From: Planctomycetota bacterium
GTDB taxonomy: Bacteria; Planctomycetota; Brocadiia; Brocadiales; Brocadiaceae
Length of the DNA: 64,000 bases
Direction: 5' to 3'
NCBI GenBank assembly: GCA_016873165.1
Contig: VGXV01000006.1
Span: 1 to 64,000 of the forward strand
This document shows positions 1-9,348 of this stretch, piece by piece. Position numbers and translations under genes: made by a program. The notes below the pieces were generated by a model that worked only from the letters and a program-made list of their open reading frames with translations, was not told the DNA's origin and made no database searches. Numbering within the stretch: position 1 is the stretch's first letter; every line of letters starts with the position of its first letter.

Positions 1-392
1 ACTGGTGCGGATTTCTATAATCCGTAACTAAAAAACCTGAAAATACGGGTGCGGTCAATGGAATGAATGCTTTTGGACATTATAATTTTTTCATTTAATA
101 AGGCAAAAAATCTACGATTTTTTGCTAGGGGAAATCTTTTTCGCTTGACAAAAGCCTTCTAATGGGTGACCCCATGTTTTTTTCCCATTCCTTCCCATTT
201 CCGTTGCTTTGGTTTTTAATTTTGCTAAAAAACTTGCAATCGTCTTCGTTTTTGCTATACTGGACACCTCATGGTAAAAAGCAATTTCCTATCATCAATC
301 CATCATCAATTCTCTAAATTAGCTCATTATTCCAGTCTCTATTTTTCTGCACGCCGATGGGTTGAGATTGCTTCCCTTCAGGAACATCGCCC
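1..392. other. Left-edge non-coding region upstream of the fusion transposase
   Basis: I see no convincing gene here. It holds a perfect 10-bp hairpin at 103-125 (arms 103-112 and 116-125, three-base loop), AT-rich and without a following T-run, and a promoter candidate at 234-261 for the gene starting at 393. The left end of the mobile element carrying that gene should lie here, but I could not identify a convincing terminal repeat. Confidence 0.5.
234..261 (+). promoter_or_regulatory. Sigma70-like promoter candidate for the fusion transposase gene
   Basis: TTGCAA (234-239), 16-bp spacer, TATACT (256-261). It would start transcription near 268 and leave a leader of about 125 bases before the ATG at 393. 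Found by eye; one-sided evidence only. Confidence 0.4.
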
Positions 393-3362
393 ATGATGAT
401 AACGTCAGAGATTTTCGAAGCCTATCTTAAATGCCCTTCCAAGTGCTGGTTCCGCTTTCATGGCGAAGAAGCCGCCGGGAGCACATATTCTCAATGGATG
501 GGGAAGCAGAACCATTGGTACCAGGAAGAAGCCCTCAAACGGATTGTAAAAGATAGCGGTGGGGACTATTACACCTTTTCTCCGACTCAACCTTTGAACA
601 TAAAAACGGCTAAGTGGAAGTTATCTGTAGATTTTGTTGTACGTAAGGAGAACTTGGAAGCCCATGTTCCTGCTGTCGAGCGATTGTCTTCCCATGGCAA
701 GCCCGTTAAGCTCGTTCCCATTCGATTTGAGTTCGCTAATAAGCTTACAAAAGTGGAAAAGCTGACACTCGCGTTTGATGCGCTCGTGTTGTCCGGAGCG
801 TTTAGGCATGAAATAGTCTGCGGCAAAATAGTCCACGGCGATGACTTTTCCAGGACAAAGGTTAAGCTGCATTCTCTGACACGAGAGGTGCGAAAGCTTA
901 ATGGCAAAATTGCCACGTTGCTTTCAAACAGCGCGCCACCTGATATCATTCTAAACCGACATTGCCAGGAGTGCGATTATCACGCCAAGTGCCGACAAAA
1001 GGCTATTGAAAAAGACGACCTCAGCCTGTTGGCCGGAATGCACGAAAAGGAGCAGTCAAAATATAACAAGAAAGGTATATTCACCGTTACACAACTTTCG
1101 TACACATTCAGGCCTCGTCGCCGACCGAAAAGGCAACGGGATAAACGAGAGAAGTATCACCATTCGCTGAAGGCGCTCGCGATTCGTGAAAAGAAAATAC
1201 ACATTGTCGGCAGGCCGGAACTGAAGATCGAAGGCACGCCAATTTATCTCGATGTCGAGGGACTACCCGACCAAGACTCATACTATCTGATTGGAATGCG
1301 CATCAAAACCGCAACGGGGACCATTCAGCATAGCCTGTGGGCTGATGAAAGAGATGCCGAAGGGAAAATATGGCTCGATTTTCTCGGAGTTCTCGCTCAA
1401 ATAGAGAACCCCATCTTGATTCACTATGGAAGCTTCGAGTCGACATTTATAAAACGAATGTGCGAACGGTATGGCGAACCCTTCTCGGATTCAGCAATGG
1501 TATCCACGATCAAATCGACAGTCAACCTCTTATCTGTTGTTTACTCTCAGATATATTTCCCCACCTTTTCCAATGGGTTAAAGGAAATAGCCGGTTATTT
1601 GGGATTCATATGGTCGGACGCTGTAGCATCCGGACTGCAAACAATCGCATGGCGTCATGAGTGGGAAGTTACGAAATCGCCCGATATAAAAGCAGCGCTC
1701 CTGACATATAATGTGGAGGACTGTGAGGCGCTCGAAATTGTAACCAGCAAGATAATTGAACTGCATCAATCTTTCTCTGAAGGTGAAACTGCGTCTTCAG
1801 ACACCGTGGTACGTACAGATAAAATGAAACGTGATCATCCCTATGGCTTCAAACGCAATACCTTCTCCCTTCCGGAACTGGATGCCATAAACAAGGCGGC
1901 ATATTGGGATTACCAGCGCGAGCGCGTTTACCTGAAGACAAAGCCCCGCGCTCAGGTTTTTTTGAGTCGCCCGCCATCACGGAGCAGGACACCCTTACCT
2001 CCGAACAAGACAATCACATATCCTCGCCCCCGCTCTTGCCCAAGGTGTGAATCTGTAAAGTTTTTTATTCACGGAAAGGCCAGTAGGCGCGTTCTTGATC
2101 TCAGATTTATGAGACACGGACTGAAAAGATGGATAGTAGTTCACCAGTTTTATCGCTACAAATGCCAGAGTTGTGGAGCCACTTTTTATACGAAGGAGAG
2201 ACTTTGCACTCGAAGCAAGTTTGGCGGTGGGATCGGGGCCTATTCTCTTTACCTGAATATCGGGCTCCGGTTACCACAGGAAAGTGTTGATCACAGTCTG
2301 AACAAATTGTTCGGTTTCGATTTAGCTATTGGAACAGCAGGACGCTTCAAGGAGAAAGCAGCCATCTTCTATAAGGACAGTTACAACGATATGATCAAAC
2401 GCTTGTGCAGCGGCCAATTACTCCATGCGGATGAGACAAAGATCAGCGTGGGCGGCAAAGAGAGTTTTGTGTGGGTCTTTGCAAATATGGAAGATGTTGC
2501 CTATATCTACAGTGAAACCCGACAAGGCGACATTTTACAGAACTTGCTTAAGAACTTCACCGGCGTACTTGTCTCGGACTTCTATGCGGCCTACGATGCA
2601 ATTCAATGCCCTCAGCAGAAATGTTTGATTCACCTGATCCGCGATTTGAATGATGCTGTTTTGAAATCTCCATATGATGACGAATTGAAAACTCTCGTTA
2701 AGAGTTTTGCCGGTTTGGTAAAACCCATAATTGAAACTGTGGATCGTTACGGACTGAAAAGTCGCTTTTTGCGAAAGCATCGTGTCTCAGTAGATCGGTT
2801 CTATCGGCGGCTCTCAAGAGAGGATTTACACAGCGAAGCGGCGATAGGTTTCAAGAAGCGTTTTGAAAAGAACAAAGACAAGCTATTTACCTTTCTTACG
2901 CACGACGGAATACCCTGGAACAATAATAATGCTGAACATGCAATCAAAGCATTTGCAATGCTTCGCAACATCATCTCAGGCGTTACTTCGGAGAAGGGCA
3001 TCCAAGACTATTTGGTGATGCTTAGCATATGTGAAACGTGCAAATATAGCGGTGTGGACTTCTTGGACTTTTTACGATCAGGAATGAAAGATATTCATGT
3101 TTTTGCTGAAAGTAAACGCAAGCGAAGGAGAGACAAAGTCTCACTTCCCATGCGCAATTATGGAAGAACCGGCATCTCGCCATCAAAAACTATGCGGCAT
3201 CAATCTTCCGAGGAGATAGAAGGTTTTTATCGGAAACTGTTACTGTGTCAAGAATCGCACCAGTCTCAAGTGGTCGGTGAACTCAATATTGATAGTCTGT
3301 TTCCTATCATCGCTGGTTATCAGGTGTATAGCGCATCCGTATCGATAAGGATACACCTCTAA
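393..3362 (+). CDS. RecB/Cas4-like nuclease + RNase H-like exonuclease + IS66-type transposase fusion
   Basis: One 989-residue frame joins three modules. Residues 1-210 resemble the TM0106-type RecB/Cas4-like nucleases, with cysteines C14, C18, C191, C194 and C200 placed as for an iron-sulfur cluster and candidate metal-site acids D80 and E113. Residues 280-460 look like a YprB/RNase_H_2 DEDD exonuclease: YLDVEG (D287, E289), HYGSFES (about 344) and YNVEDCEAL (D443). Residues 545-600 form a zinc ribbon (C549/C552, C591/C594), and 610-900 an IS66-family DDE transposase with HADET (D680), SDFYAAYD (D729) and WNNNNAEHA (E848). The ATG has AGGAA eight bases upstream. The IS66 accessory genes tnpA and tnpB are absent. 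Base composition looks richer in GC than the neighbours. The domain calls are motif reading; the joint function (self-mobilisation with end processing, or a captured host nuclease) is inference. Confidence 0.82.
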   Translation: MMITSEIFEAYLKCPSKCWFRFHGEEAAGSTYSQWMGKQNHWYQEEALKRIVKDSGGDYYTFSPTQPLNIKTAKWKLSVDFVVRKENLEAHVPAVERLSSHGKPVKLVPIRFEFANKLTKVEKLTLAFDALVLSGAFRHEIVCGKIVHGDDFSRTKVKLHSLTREVRKLNGKIATLLSNSAPPDIILNRHCQECDYHAKCRQKAIEKDDLSLLAGMHEKEQSKYNKKGIFTVTQLSYTFRPRRRPKRQRDKREKYHHSLKALAIREKKIHIVGRPELKIEGTPIYLDVEGLPDQDSYYLIGMRIKTATGTIQHSLWADERDAEGKIWLDFLGVLAQIENPILIHYGSFESTFIKRMCERYGEPFSDSAMVSTIKSTVNLLSVVYSQIYFPTFSNGLKEIAGYLGFIWSDAVASGLQTIAWRHEWEVTKSPDIKAALLTYNVEDCEALEIVTSKIIELHQSFSEGETASSDTVVRTDKMKRDHPYGFKRNTFSLPELDAINKAAYWDYQRERVYLKTKPRAQVFLSRPPSRSRTPLPPNKTITYPRPRSCPRCESVKFFIHGKASRRVLDLRFMRHGLKRWIVVHQFYRYKCQSCGATFYTKERLCTRSKFGGGIGAYSLYLNIGLRLPQESVDHSLNKLFGFDLAIGTAGRFKEKAAIFYKDSYNDMIKRLCSGQLLHADETKISVGGKESFVWVFANMEDVAYIYSETRQGDILQNLLKNFTGVLVSDFYAAYDAIQCPQQKCLIHLIRDLNDAVLKSPYDDELKTLVKSFAGLVKPIIETVDRYGLKSRFLRKHRVSVDRFYRRLSREDLHSEAAIGFKKRFEKNKDKLFTFLTHDGIPWNNNNAEHAIKAFAMLRNIISGVTSEKGIQDYLVMLSICETCKYSGVDFLDFLRSGMKDIHVFAESKRKRRRDKVSLPMRNYGRTGISPSKTMRHQSSEEIEGFYRKLLLCQESHQSQVVGELNIDSLFPIIAGYQVYSASVSIRIHL

Positions 3363-3569
3363 ATGACAGGAAGAAGTTATTGAAGACGATTATGTAAATC
3401 ATTTTTTCGATTGCCGGAACAATCGAATTGCTGTTCTTGCGACTTTCATGACAAAAGAGTGTCCACATGGAACTCGATTGACATTGTTTGTATCATCTCT
3501 TTCCATTTGAAATATTGCTGTATATGCATATTCCCAAAATCACCATTATGGTTAGAAAGAAGTCAACTA

Positions 3570-3614
3570 CTACCGGCTAAAGCCGGTAGCTTGGCTGGTT
3601 CGGCTACAAGCCGA
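3570..3614. repeat. Two subterminal hairpins at the left end of the IS200/IS605 element
   Basis: First hairpin: 9-bp arms CTACCGGCT (3570-3578) and AGCCGGTAG (3581-3589) around AA. Second: 6-bp arms TCGGCT (3600-3605) and AGCCGA (3609-3614), ending directly at the transposase stop codon. Single-stranded hairpins like these are what Y1 transposases bind. Confidence 0.65.
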
Positions 3615-4052
3615 CTAAAGTTCATCCGCAATCTTGAAGTCTCCATCTGGAGGTTCTTTACCTTGTTCTTCTATATATTTTATTATTACTTCATCAGTAA
3701 CATTACCAGAACTTGCGACAAAGTACCCACGTGCCCAAATATGCCTACCCCAATATGCTCGACTCAAACTCTTATATTCCATCAACAATTTTCTGGATGT
3801 TTTACCCTTGAGAGATTGTACCAACTCGCTTACCGATATGTGCGGAGGAACAGACACAAATATATGCACATGATTTGCAGACACATGACCTTTGAGTATT
3901 TCTATATCTTTTGCCCTCCAAATCTGACGAACCAAATCCCTTACCCGTTCTGCTATTTCACCACGAAGAACTGGCTTGCGGTATTTGGTTATCCACACTA
4001 TGTGATATTTTATGTCATAGACGGTATGGCTGCTTTTTCTGTAATGCTCCAT
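3615..4052 (-). CDS. tnpA: IS200/IS605-type Y1 transposase
   Basis: This 145-residue protein is a full-length HUH/Y1 transposase, which cuts and rejoins single-stranded DNA through a tyrosine-DNA link. Visible are the family start (H-x-V-Y-D-I-K-Y-H-I-V-W, then TKYRKPVL), the HUH pair H61-V-H63, the conserved WGRHIWARGYF segment, and the candidate nucleophile Y126 in IIKYIEEQ. Its length matches the family (about 130-155). It ends exactly at a subterminal hairpin. No frameshift is seen, so it may be active. The plus-strand open frames through this region are its antisense shadow. Confidence 0.93.
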   Translation of the reverse strand: MEHYRKSSHTVYDIKYHIVWITKYRKPVLRGEIAERVRDLVRQIWRAKDIEILKGHVSANHVHIFVSVPPHISVSELVQSLKGKTSRKLLMEYKSLSRAYWGRHIWARGYFVASSGNVTDEVIIKYIEEQGKEPPDGDFKIADEL

Positions 4053-4073
4053 ACCGCAAGCATACTAAAGTCT

Positions 4074-4087
4074 TCGCCTCAAGGCGA
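4074..4087. repeat. Subterminal hairpin at the right end of the IS200/IS605 element
   Basis: Arms TCGCCT (4074-4079) and AGGCGA (4082-4087) around CA, lying just upstream of the transposase start on its coding strand. Confidence 0.5.
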
Positions 4088-4173
4088 GGGTTTTTCTCCC
4101 ATTCCCCGAGGGTGACAATTAAAGAAAACCCGTCTCTTTTTAGGATGTTCTTGCTGTTGAAATTTGAGTTAAC

Positions 4174-4200
4174 AAATAGGGACAGCGACCATTTATTTCC
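4174..4200. repeat. Dispersed repeat copy beginning AAATAGGGACAGCG
   Basis: The 14 bases at 4174-4187 recur exactly at 63951-63964, and both copies continue into a similar TTTATTT stretch. It sits where similarity to the integrase begins, so it may mark the break in that gene. Confidence 0.5.
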
Positions 4201-4592
4201 GCAACGTCAGATAGCATTCGAGATTCTTTTAGAAAAGTCAAAACTAAGAACTGTCAGGAATGATCTTGTATTTTTGAGTCATGCAGGAACGAAGATAGAC
4301 CGACATAATTTGAGAAGGTCGTTTAATATCGCTTTAAAGAGGGCAGGAATAGAAAATTTTCATTTCCATGATCTAAGGCATACCTTTGCGACCCGATTAG
4401 TTCAAAGGGGCATACACCTCTATAAAATATCAAAATTACTCGGTCATCATTCTATAGAAATGACACAGAGATATGCGCATCATTGCCCTGATAGTCTTAA
4501 AGAAGGGGTACAAATTTTAGAGTCAGGTCACAATTTGGTCACAGTTGACAAAAAAGAGGAATGGGGAAAAAGTCGTAAATCTTTGCCATTAC

Positions 4593-4670
<78 letters not shown>

Positions 4671-4750
4671 CTTCTGGAATAGTATCTTATTTTTCGTTTA
4701 TTATCAACCCTAAATCTCTTTTAATTATAGATGAATCGGGGATTTAAATT

Positions 4751-4779
4751 TTGACAACAACATTATTTTCTAATATAAT
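4751..4779 (+). promoter_or_regulatory. Perfect-consensus sigma70 promoter upstream of ftsH
   Basis: TTGACA (4751-4756), exactly 17 bp, TATAAT (4774-4779). Start of transcription would fall near 4786, three bases before the inverted-repeat element at 4789-4938. The only downstream plus-strand gene is ftsH at 5018. Confidence 0.7.
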
Positions 4780-4788
4780 TTTAGTATC

Positions 4789-4938
4789 GTCCGGTTAGGA
4801 ATTTGCATGTACCGGCTTTTGTCATACCAGAATGCTTTTATCGGGTCCAGAGGCTCGTTTATCTTGGATTCCCGTTCAAAACATGCGGGATGACAGCTTT
4901 AGAACAAGGAAGTAAAACATGCAAATTCCTAACCGGAC
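4789..4938. repeat. 150-bp MITE-like element with 22-bp perfect terminal inverted repeats
   Basis: The terminal arms 4789-4810 and 4917-4938 are perfect reverse complements, beginning GTCCGGTTAGGAATTTGC. Inside is a second imperfect inverted pair (GTCATACC near 4821 and GGGATGACA near 4888). There is no coding capacity and no clear target duplication. It lies between a consensus promoter and ftsH, so it would be transcribed into the ftsH leader and fold into a long hairpin. Confidence 0.8.
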
Positions 4939-5017
4939 AATGGTGATATAATTTGAAATAATTTCCCACTTTTAAATTATTTACATTTTTTTACTTTTCC
5001 ATCATCTTATTAAGTAC

Positions 5018-6925
5018 ATGATCAAAAATAAACATCCTGTTAAAAAGAACAAAAAGAGGTCTTTTTCCTTTGGGTATATCCTCCTGTTTTTTGCCATTGT
5101 TTATCTGGCACAGATGTTCCTTTCCCCAAAAGCAGAAGAAATGTCGTATAGCCAATTTAGGCTCTATCTTAAAAATGGCTATATCTCCGAATGCACTGTG
5201 GGACAAAACATTATACGGGGCTACTACAAAAAACTTTCCGCTGAGAGTGGTGATGAAGAGAGAATTGCTTTTTTCACCGTGCCTATCCAGGATCAGGCGC
5301 TTATAAGCGAACTTGAGGAACAAAAAGTACGCTTCAAGGGTGCGGCGGAGAATAATTTTCTGAAAAACACGCTTATGTGGTGGGTTATTCCTTTCGGTGT
5401 TATGACCTTAGTTTGGTTTCTGTTATTAAAAAAATTCAGTGGTATGGGTTCTCCTTTCATGTCCTTTGGAAAGGCAAAAGTTAAACTTTACTCTGATAAC
5501 GGCACACAAAAAATAACTTTTGCAGACGTCGCGGGATGTGATGAGGCAAAGGAGGAATTGAAAGAAATTAAAGATTTCCTTTCCTATCCCGAAAGATTTC
5601 AGAAATTAGGGGGGAAAATTCCGAAAGGTGTGCTTTTGGTAGGATCGCCAGGAACAGGAAAAACACTTCTTGCAAAAGCAGTTGCGGGAGAAGCCGGGGT
5701 GCACTTTTTTTCCGTCAGTGGTTCTGACTTTGTCGAGATGTTCGTTGGTATGGGAGCTGCCCGTGTGCGGGATATGTTTGAGCAGGCAAAGGAAAAAGCG
5801 CCATGTATTGTTTTTATTGATGAAATTGACAGTGTGGGACGCCAAAGAGGCACCGGGCTTGGCGGTGGCCATGATGAGCGTGAACAAACGCTAAATCAGC
5901 TTTTAGCAGAAATGGACGGGTTTAACTCGCAAAAAGGCGTAATTATTATTGCGGCAACGAATCGACCGGATGTATTAGACAATGCCTTATTGCGTCCAGG
6001 ACGTTTTGACCGCCAAATCACGATTGACAGGCCGGATCTTGCCGGCAGGGAAGCTGTTTTGGCAGTCCATGCAAAAAGTATAAAAATAGATCCTGATGTC
6101 AGCCTTAAAACCATAGCGAAACGTACACCCGGTTTTACCGGCGCCGATCTGGCAAACGTTATAAACGAATCCGCGCTTTTAGCAGCAAGGCATAACAAAA
6201 ATTCTGTGGGCATGGAAGAATTAGAGGCTGCTATTGACCGAGTCCTTGCCGGACCAGAGCGAAAAAGCAGGATAATGAGTGAAACAGAGAAAAAGACTGT
6301 CGCCATACACGAATCCGGCCATACCCTTGTTGCGGCTATTTTGCCCAAAACCGATCCGGTTCATAAAGTCTCCATTATTCCCAGAGGAACAGCGGCTTTA
6401 GGATATACAATGCAATTGCCTATTGAAGATAAATACTTAACAACAGAATCCGAACTGTTAGAAAATATCTGTGTTTTGCTTGGAGGCCGGGCTGCAGAGG
6501 AAATTATTTTAAATGAAATTTCAACCGGCGCTCAAAATGATATTGAAAAGGTATCAAAACTGGCAAGAAATTATGTATGCCGGTTTGGTATGAGCAAGAA
6601 AATAGGCCCTCAAACCTTTGGCAGGCAATCTGGCAACATTTTCCTCGGACATGACCTTGTCCAGGAAAAGGAATATAGTGAAAAAACCGCTGTTATTATC
6701 GATGAAGAAGTAACAAAAATTATTAATGACTGTTACGAAAAGACAAAAAAACTCATTCGGGACAATCGGAGCAAACTTGACATATTGGTGAAGAAATTGG
6801 AGGAAGACGAAGTACTTGATGGAGATCAAGTACTTGATTTGCTCAATTTAAAAAAGAAAGATACTTCATTTAATACGGAGAGAAAAGAAGATATTCTGCC
6901 AAAAGAATTACCGGAGCGAAATTAG
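5018..6925 (+). CDS. ftsH: ATP-dependent zinc metalloprotease FtsH
   Basis: FtsH is a membrane-anchored AAA+ protease that unfolds and degrades misassembled membrane proteins and some regulators. The 635-residue protein has two N-terminal membrane helices (about 18-36 and 118-137) around a short exported domain, an AAA module with Walker A GSPGTGKT (209-216), Walker B VFIDEID (265-271) and the second region of homology around 310-330, and an M41 protease domain with HESGH (431-435) and third ligand candidate D508. Length is normal. Its leader contains the inverted-repeat element. It ends 11 bp from the convergent yebC gene. Confidence 0.97.
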   Translation: MIKNKHPVKKNKKRSFSFGYILLFFAIVYLAQMFLSPKAEEMSYSQFRLYLKNGYISECTVGQNIIRGYYKKLSAESGDEERIAFFTVPIQDQALISELEEQKVRFKGAAENNFLKNTLMWWVIPFGVMTLVWFLLLKKFSGMGSPFMSFGKAKVKLYSDNGTQKITFADVAGCDEAKEELKEIKDFLSYPERFQKLGGKIPKGVLLVGSPGTGKTLLAKAVAGEAGVHFFSVSGSDFVEMFVGMGAARVRDMFEQAKEKAPCIVFIDEIDSVGRQRGTGLGGGHDEREQTLNQLLAEMDGFNSQKGVIIIAATNRPDVLDNALLRPGRFDRQITIDRPDLAGREAVLAVHAKSIKIDPDVSLKTIAKRTPGFTGADLANVINESALLAARHNKNSVGMEELEAAIDRVLAGPERKSRIMSETEKKTVAIHESGHTLVAAILPKTDPVHKVSIIPRGTAALGYTMQLPIEDKYLTTESELLENICVLLGGRAAEEIILNEISTGAQNDIEKVSKLARNYVCRFGMSKKIGPQTFGRQSGNIFLGHDLVQEKEYSEKTAVIIDEEVTKIINDCYEKTKKLIRDNRSKLDILVKKLEEDEVLDGDQVLDLLNLKKKDTSFNTERKEDILPKELPERN

Positions 6926-6936
6926 GTAAGTACCAA

Positions 6937-7695
6937 TCACTCTTTATTCTTCATTTCTGCAAAAATTTCTTGTGTAAGATTCAGATTTGAGTATACATTA
7001 TTTACATCATCATGATCTTCCAGAGCCTCAATAAGAGTAATTACTTTACGGCATGCCTCACCCTCTAATTCAATAGTGTTCTTTGGAAGCCAGCTTATTT
7101 CCGCACTTTCAATGGTTATGTTTTGTTTTTCAATGGTTTTTTTAATAACATCCAGATTGGTTTGGGAGCATAATACCTGGTAATATTCCCCTACCGCTTG
7201 CAAATCTTCTGCACCCGCATCCAATACCATCATCATAAATTCATCTTCAGGACAAACATTGCTGTTCACTAATATAATTCCTTTTTTCTCAAACATCCAG
7301 GAAACACAACCCGTTTCTCCCATATTGCCGCCAAATTTTTCGAACATTTTCCTTAATTCAGGTACTGTTCTGTTTTTATTATCCGTAACCGCATCTACCA
7401 TCAATGCTATTCCATGCGGTCCATATCCTTCAAACAAACACTCTTGCAATTCAACATTATCTCCGCCCGTACCGGTACCTTTCTGTATTGCGCGTTCTAT
7501 ATTATCCTTTGGCATATTTGCAATACGAGCTTTACTTATTGCAAGTTCCAGTTTCGGATTCATATTAGGATCACCACCGCCTTTTTTTGCAGCCATGGTG
7601 ATCATTCTGGATATTTTAGAAAACACTTTGCCTTTTTTAGCATCGGCGATGCCTTTTTTATGCTTTATACCAGCCCAATGTGAATGACCTGCCAA
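6937..7695 (-). CDS. yebC: YebC/PmpR family (TACO1-like) protein
   Basis: Starts MAGHSHWAGIKHKKGIADAKK, the signature of the family, and keeps the full length (252 residues). Family members are described as DNA-binding regulators (PmpR) and, more recently, as ribosome-associated factors that help translation of proline-rich stretches; the mitochondrial relative TACO1 is a translational activator. It is the last gene of a same-strand series running from nusA, 44 bp after the TPR lipoprotein gene, which fits a translation-related role. Which of the functions applies cannot be read from the sequence. Confidence 0.93.
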   Translation of the reverse strand: MAGHSHWAGIKHKKGIADAKKGKVFSKISRMITMAAKKGGGDPNMNPKLELAISKARIANMPKDNIERAIQKGTGTGGDNVELQECLFEGYGPHGIALMVDAVTDNKNRTVPELRKMFEKFGGNMGETGCVSWMFEKKGIILVNSNVCPEDEFMMMVLDAGAEDLQAVGEYYQVLCSQTNLDVIKKTIEKQNITIESAEISWLPKNTIELEGEACRKVITLIEALEDHDDVNNVYSNLNLTQEIFAEMKNKE

Positions 7696-7739
7696 GTTTA
7701 TTCTCTCCCATTAAATGCGTATAATTTTATTATATAATT

Positions 7740-9305
7740 CTATATCTTTTTCTCTCTATGACCCGCAATTATCTTTGTACTGTTTTTCTCCATGGAAATC
7801 AGTCTTTTTAATTTCTCTATTTTTTTTGTTACATTTCCTAATTGTTTCTCACAGGAAGGTATCTTTTCATACAATGCTTTTGCTTTTTCCCACACATCCA
7901 GCGCATCACACCAACTTCCCAGACTGTAGGCTACATCTCCTATATGTTCAAAAATATCCGGTTCTTCCAATATCTTAACTGCCTCTTCCAATTTTTGAAG
8001 CGCCATTACTAAATAATCGTCTCTTTCTTCTATTTGCGCTTTCTTATAGTATGCCCATCCCAAACTATCAAGATATGCACCATTTGTTGGTTGAGAATTG
8101 AGAGCTCTCTTAATCAAGACAATTGCTTCGTCAATATTCCTATTATTTTCCGCAAAAAAATACCCTAAAAAATTATTCGCCTCATGAAAATCAGGATTGA
8201 TTTTTAATGCCAAGCGCAGTTCTTCTTCCACTTTACCATAGTTTTGAGATTCATAATAAAGATTTGCCAGCAAAAAGTGGGCTTCCATTTCTGCTTCTTC
8301 TTCTAAAGGCAACAACCTCATATTTTCAATCGTATTTATTGCCTCGTTAATCTTATGTTGACTTCTGTATATCTGACTGAGCAAAAAATATTCTCTAGGA
8401 TTTTTACTACCTGCATCTACGTTATTTTCAAGAATTTTTTTGATTTTTTCTACTTCCTCATCTCTTTCCGATTCTCTTTCTAATTTCTCATATATTTCAG
8501 AAAGCGTAAGACGCATTGCCCAATTATCTGGTTCTTTAAGAAGAAACCCTTTTGCTTCTTCAACCGCATTATCATAATCTTTTAAAATATCATAGCATAG
8601 TGTTATATAAAAACTCGTAAAATTTAATTTAGGATCGTATTTTTTTGCGCTCAAAAAATGTTCTAACGCTCTATCTACAATATTTTTCTCAAAATATTTT
8701 ATGCCAATCTCATAATGAAATTTTGCCGGTTGAGCTATAAGGTGCATCTTAAACATAGTTTGATAACACTCCGCACCTTTCTCTATCACGCCCTCGTCCA
8801 TATAAATATTTGCAAGTCTGTAGAGAGCATCCGCCAGAAATACATAATCCAGTTGAGTAATATTACATTTTCTGGCATATTCATACTCAAAAATAGCCTC
8901 TTTCTTTTTGCCAACTGATTCATAAAGAGTGGCTAGTGTATAATGAATATTGAATTCCTGCGGAATTTGTTTTGCGAGTTTTTCGAGGGAACCGATGGCT
9001 TTTTCATTCTCTCCTAGTTGGAAATAGCATGTGGCCAAATGCTTTAAAATTCTCTCAGAAGAGGGATCTATCTCACTTGCCTTCTCAAAATTATCAGCAG
9101 CTATTTCCCAACTTCTTTCCAGCAAAAAAAAGTATCCTGTACTAAAATAGGAAAACGCTTCTTTCTGTTTTCTTAAGAGCAGGTATGCATCTTTTCCGGA
9201 TTCCGGAGGATTTTGTTTTGTGCTAAAACTGCCGCATCCCAAAAGACCAAAAGAAGAGAGGGCTATTGATACTGCAATTATAATAAAGGATTTGGCAAAA
9301 ACCAT
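7740..9305 (-). CDS. TPR-repeat lipoprotein
   Basis: 521 residues with an N-terminal hydrophobic signal and lipobox LLGC (lipidated C24), followed by many tetratricopeptide repeats (for example residues 60-170, 190-260 and 360-470). It should be an envelope-anchored helical scaffold for protein-protein contacts. TPR lipoproteins act in outer-membrane assembly, secretion or cell-envelope complexes, but the repeats do not say which. The gene sits 43 bp after hisG on the same strand. No enzyme motif is seen. Confidence 0.85.
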   Translation of the reverse strand: MVFAKSFIIIAVSIALSSFGLLGCGSFSTKQNPPESGKDAYLLLRKQKEAFSYFSTGYFFLLERSWEIAADNFEKASEIDPSSERILKHLATCYFQLGENEKAIGSLEKLAKQIPQEFNIHYTLATLYESVGKKKEAIFEYEYARKCNITQLDYVFLADALYRLANIYMDEGVIEKGAECYQTMFKMHLIAQPAKFHYEIGIKYFEKNIVDRALEHFLSAKKYDPKLNFTSFYITLCYDILKDYDNAVEEAKGFLLKEPDNWAMRLTLSEIYEKLERESERDEEVEKIKKILENNVDAGSKNPREYFLLSQIYRSQHKINEAINTIENMRLLPLEEEAEMEAHFLLANLYYESQNYGKVEEELRLALKINPDFHEANNFLGYFFAENNRNIDEAIVLIKRALNSQPTNGAYLDSLGWAYYKKAQIEERDDYLVMALQKLEEAVKILEEPDIFEHIGDVAYSLGSWCDALDVWEKAKALYEKIPSCEKQLGNVTKKIEKLKRLISMEKNSTKIIAGHREKKI

Positions 9306-9348
9306 TTCATATTTCTTTTTATGTTTTCCTGCAATGATTAATGAACAA

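Larger units (their letters stand above)
3566..4090 (-). mobile_element. IS200/IS605-family element
   Basis: Contains one intact Y1 transposase gene (3615-4052) with imperfect-palindrome hairpins close to both ends: two at the left (3570-3589 and 3600-3614) and one at the right (4074-4087). This fits IS200/IS605 elements, which have subterminal hairpins instead of terminal inverted repeats. No tnpB is present. The exact cleavage sites are not resolved; the boundaries are estimates. The element separates the fusion transposase from the integrase remnant. Confidence 0.7.

Noticed and set aside
238-3465. Inverted pairs AATCGTCTTC (238-247 / 3382-3391) and TGGACAC (261-267 / 3459-3465) as terminal repeats of the fusion-transposase element
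   Set aside because: The two pairs are nested in inconsistent order on the two sides, and neither resembles IS66 ends, so they are probably chance.
3411-4115. Long plus-strand open frames across the IS200/IS605 element
   Set aside because: They are antisense to a clear Y1 transposase and show no family motifs.
7259-7687. 142-codon plus-strand frame opposite yebC
   Set aside because: It is antisense to a highly conserved gene and has composition but no motifs.
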